NCBI RefSeq assembly: GCF_035271705.1
Contig: NZ_DATERI010000075.1
Location: 1 to 13,927, forward strand
Reading direction: 5' to 3'
Origin: Buttiauxella sp035271705
GTDB lineage: Bacteria > Pseudomonadota > Gammaproteobacteria > Enterobacterales > Enterobacteriaceae
DNA: 13,927 nucleotides
Each line of letters starts with the position of its first letter. Position 1 is the first letter of the stretch. The position numbers were made by a program, and so were the translations under genes. Shown here one piece after another: positions 12,789 to 13,927 of this stretch. A model generated the notes under the pieces. It ran no database searches, was not told the origin of the DNA, and worked only from the letters and a program-made list of their open reading frames with translations.

Positions 12789-12807
12789 TTTCTGATCGCC
12801 ACCCTAT

Positions 12808-13053
12808 AGACCTGCTCCCCATTGATTAACACACCGTGATGTTAGTAATGTTTTCATCAAACGCATGAGGACAACTCTATGAAGAAGCGTTTATCCGACG
12901 AACAGATTCATCAATATCCTTCGCGAAGCTGAAACTGGCGTTTCTGCCCGTGAACTTTGCCGTAAGGACGTCATATCCGCCCCCACCTTCTACATCTGAC
13001 GTAGTTCAGCCAGCGATCAATACTATGACCGGAATGCATCCAGATGACATCTG
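12808..13053 (+). mobile_element. IS3-family 5' remnant (left end and broken OrfA)
   Basis: AGACCTGCTCCCCATTGATTA (from 12809) resembles the left terminal repeat and matches the complement of the right end near 9386. ATG 12879 with GAGGA upstream begins MKKRLSDEQI; after a frameshift the sequence continues ILREAETGVSARELCRKDV and TFYI, then GMHPDDI. This is the N-terminal helix-turn-helix half of IS3-family OrfA. There is at least one frameshift and an in-frame stop, and the element ends abruptly at about 13053 against the HigA-like remnant. Non-functional. Confidence 0.78.
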
Positions 13054-13054
13054 G

Positions 13055-13213
13055 CTATATCGGGTAGTGTTTCTTCTCATACTGTTCAATTCTCTGACAC
13101 AGAGACTCAAAGTAATCGCCCTCTGAGGTACCAGGAGTCGGTTCATTGTCGAACATTGGCTCCACCTCCCTTAACACAGCTTCGTATTCTTCTTCGGATT
13201 CAATGGGACGCAT
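13055..13213 (-). pseudogene. HigA-like antitoxin N-terminal remnant
   Basis: From ATG 13213 (AGGAG eight to nine bases upstream) the frame reads MRPIESEEEYEAVLREVEPM, then FDNEP and a run ending in YEKKHYPI. This is the N-terminal segment of a HigA-type antitoxin (typically E-x-x-Y-E-x-A ... E-x-KHYPI followed by the XRE helix-turn-helix). The DNA-binding half is missing: a TAG follows HYPI exactly where IS3 sequence begins. It was probably truncated by a rearrangement of the IS3 element. The partner toxin would lie upstream on this strand (13230 onward), but I cannot recognise it with confidence. Confidence 0.7.
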
Positions 13214-13434
13214 ACAATAGCTCCTGTTTCTAGACGGCACTGTTGGAAATAGTATTCAGTGTCGCATTTGATAACATGCAACCCCGCTTTCTCACCCGAG
13301 AATCTGATGAATCCTTTTATTATGGACATCCCTTGGGGGAGGTGCGTCTGGTGAACAAGGTCCTTGGAATTTAAGCGCTTTGTTCGAAAATAAGTGCTGG
13401 TTTGCGCGCCTGTTTGCGACAGTGCCAAATACAC

Positions 13435-13927
13435 GCATCTGTTATTGATTACCTATCTTTCATAATAAGATCACGTCTGGCAAAACATTAGACATGTTGC
13501 CATTGACTCACCATAGAGAAGTTAATTCATTGTAAAATGATATGTCTTTTGTTGGTTTGTGTTTGAGCAATAAATGAAATAGTGGTGTTATAGTAATGAA
13601 CATAAATGTCAGTCCATAAAAAATCATTCACATAACATTGACTAAACATCAACCAGTATGACATTGCAAATTAAAACCAAACTTCTTATCAATTTGTAAT
13701 TTAATATTTCATCGATTGATCACTTGACCAAAGAATAACGTCTCGCGACTAATTCATTGATTATCATCGCTTGATTAATAATAAAACCATCCTTTAAAAA
13801 CAACATAATAAATATTTAATTATAAATTTTTGGTAAACCACCATCCTTTATTCACATGTAACTGAATATGTATATTTGACAGACTCAGATCAATGATGTG
13901 AATAAAATCACAATTATTAGAGTAATT
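13435..13927. other. AT-rich non-coding stretch at the window end
   Basis: About 490 bp of very AT-rich DNA without a convincing gene. It contains TTGACA at 13876-13881 pointing out of the window, without a good -10 at the right distance. It looks like a promoter or H-NS-type regulatory region of a gene to the right; this is inferred from composition only. Confidence 0.4.

Noticed and set aside
13171..13434. 87-codon open frame on the minus strand upstream of the HigA-like remnant
   Set aside because: It would be in the place of a HigB toxin, and CDTEYYFQQ vaguely recalls the family's C-terminal HxEYD motif, but the rest does not fit and the frame overlaps the antitoxin start. Not enough to call.

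Overview
The window reads as enterobacterial accessory DNA (plasmid or genomic island). The transporter closely resembles E. coli NepI, several genes have strong AGGAG-type ribosome binding sites, and the mobile remnants (IS3 family, group II intron RT, a plasmid-type small tyrosine recombinase) and type II antitoxin remnants (Phd/YefM, HigA-like) are typical of Enterobacteriaceae plasmids. No ribosomal, tRNA or core housekeeping genes are present, and no complete replicon or conjugation module is visible.

Left part (1-3150): an AraC-family regulator is divergent from an SDR oxidoreductase, with three TCAGGCAA sites spaced in multiples of 21 bp between them. A terminator follows, then a tautomerase gene broken by one missing G and a GNAT acetyltransferase gene on the other strand broken by a frameshift.

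Middle part (3148-5450): an 87-bp near-perfect direct repeat, containing the ribosome binding site and first eight codons of a 200-aa tyrosine recombinase, occurs at both ends of a 2.2-kb segment. The segment carries the intact recombinase, a RidA-family gene and a divergent TetR regulator with three palindromic operators between them. It looks like a recombinase-mobilised unit or the product of a duplication.

5494-8967: a LysR regulator is divergent from a secreted alpha/beta hydrolase, followed by a strong terminator and a NepI-like MFS exporter.

9175-13053: the 3' remnant of an IS3-family element (right end at about 9386) and the 5' remnant of a related element in the same orientation (left end at about 12808) bracket about 3.4 kb. 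Inside are a low-GC DEDDh exonuclease gene, an IS903-like terminal repeat, a group II intron RT scrap, a Phd antitoxin gene with an early stop codon, and a cluster of small basic proteins of unknown function. The cluster holds a 217-aa protein, a 70-aa CSCWMCG protein and two paralogous NPxWxN proteins on opposite strands. Each small gene has an RNA hairpin at or just before its ribosome binding site; three also have a short upstream ORF that ends in, or runs through, that hairpin. This repeated leader-ORF/hairpin/gene layout is the most unusual signal in the window.

Right end (13054-13927): a HigA-like antitoxin remnant fused to the IS3 scrap, then about 0.5 kb of very AT-rich DNA with no recognisable gene.
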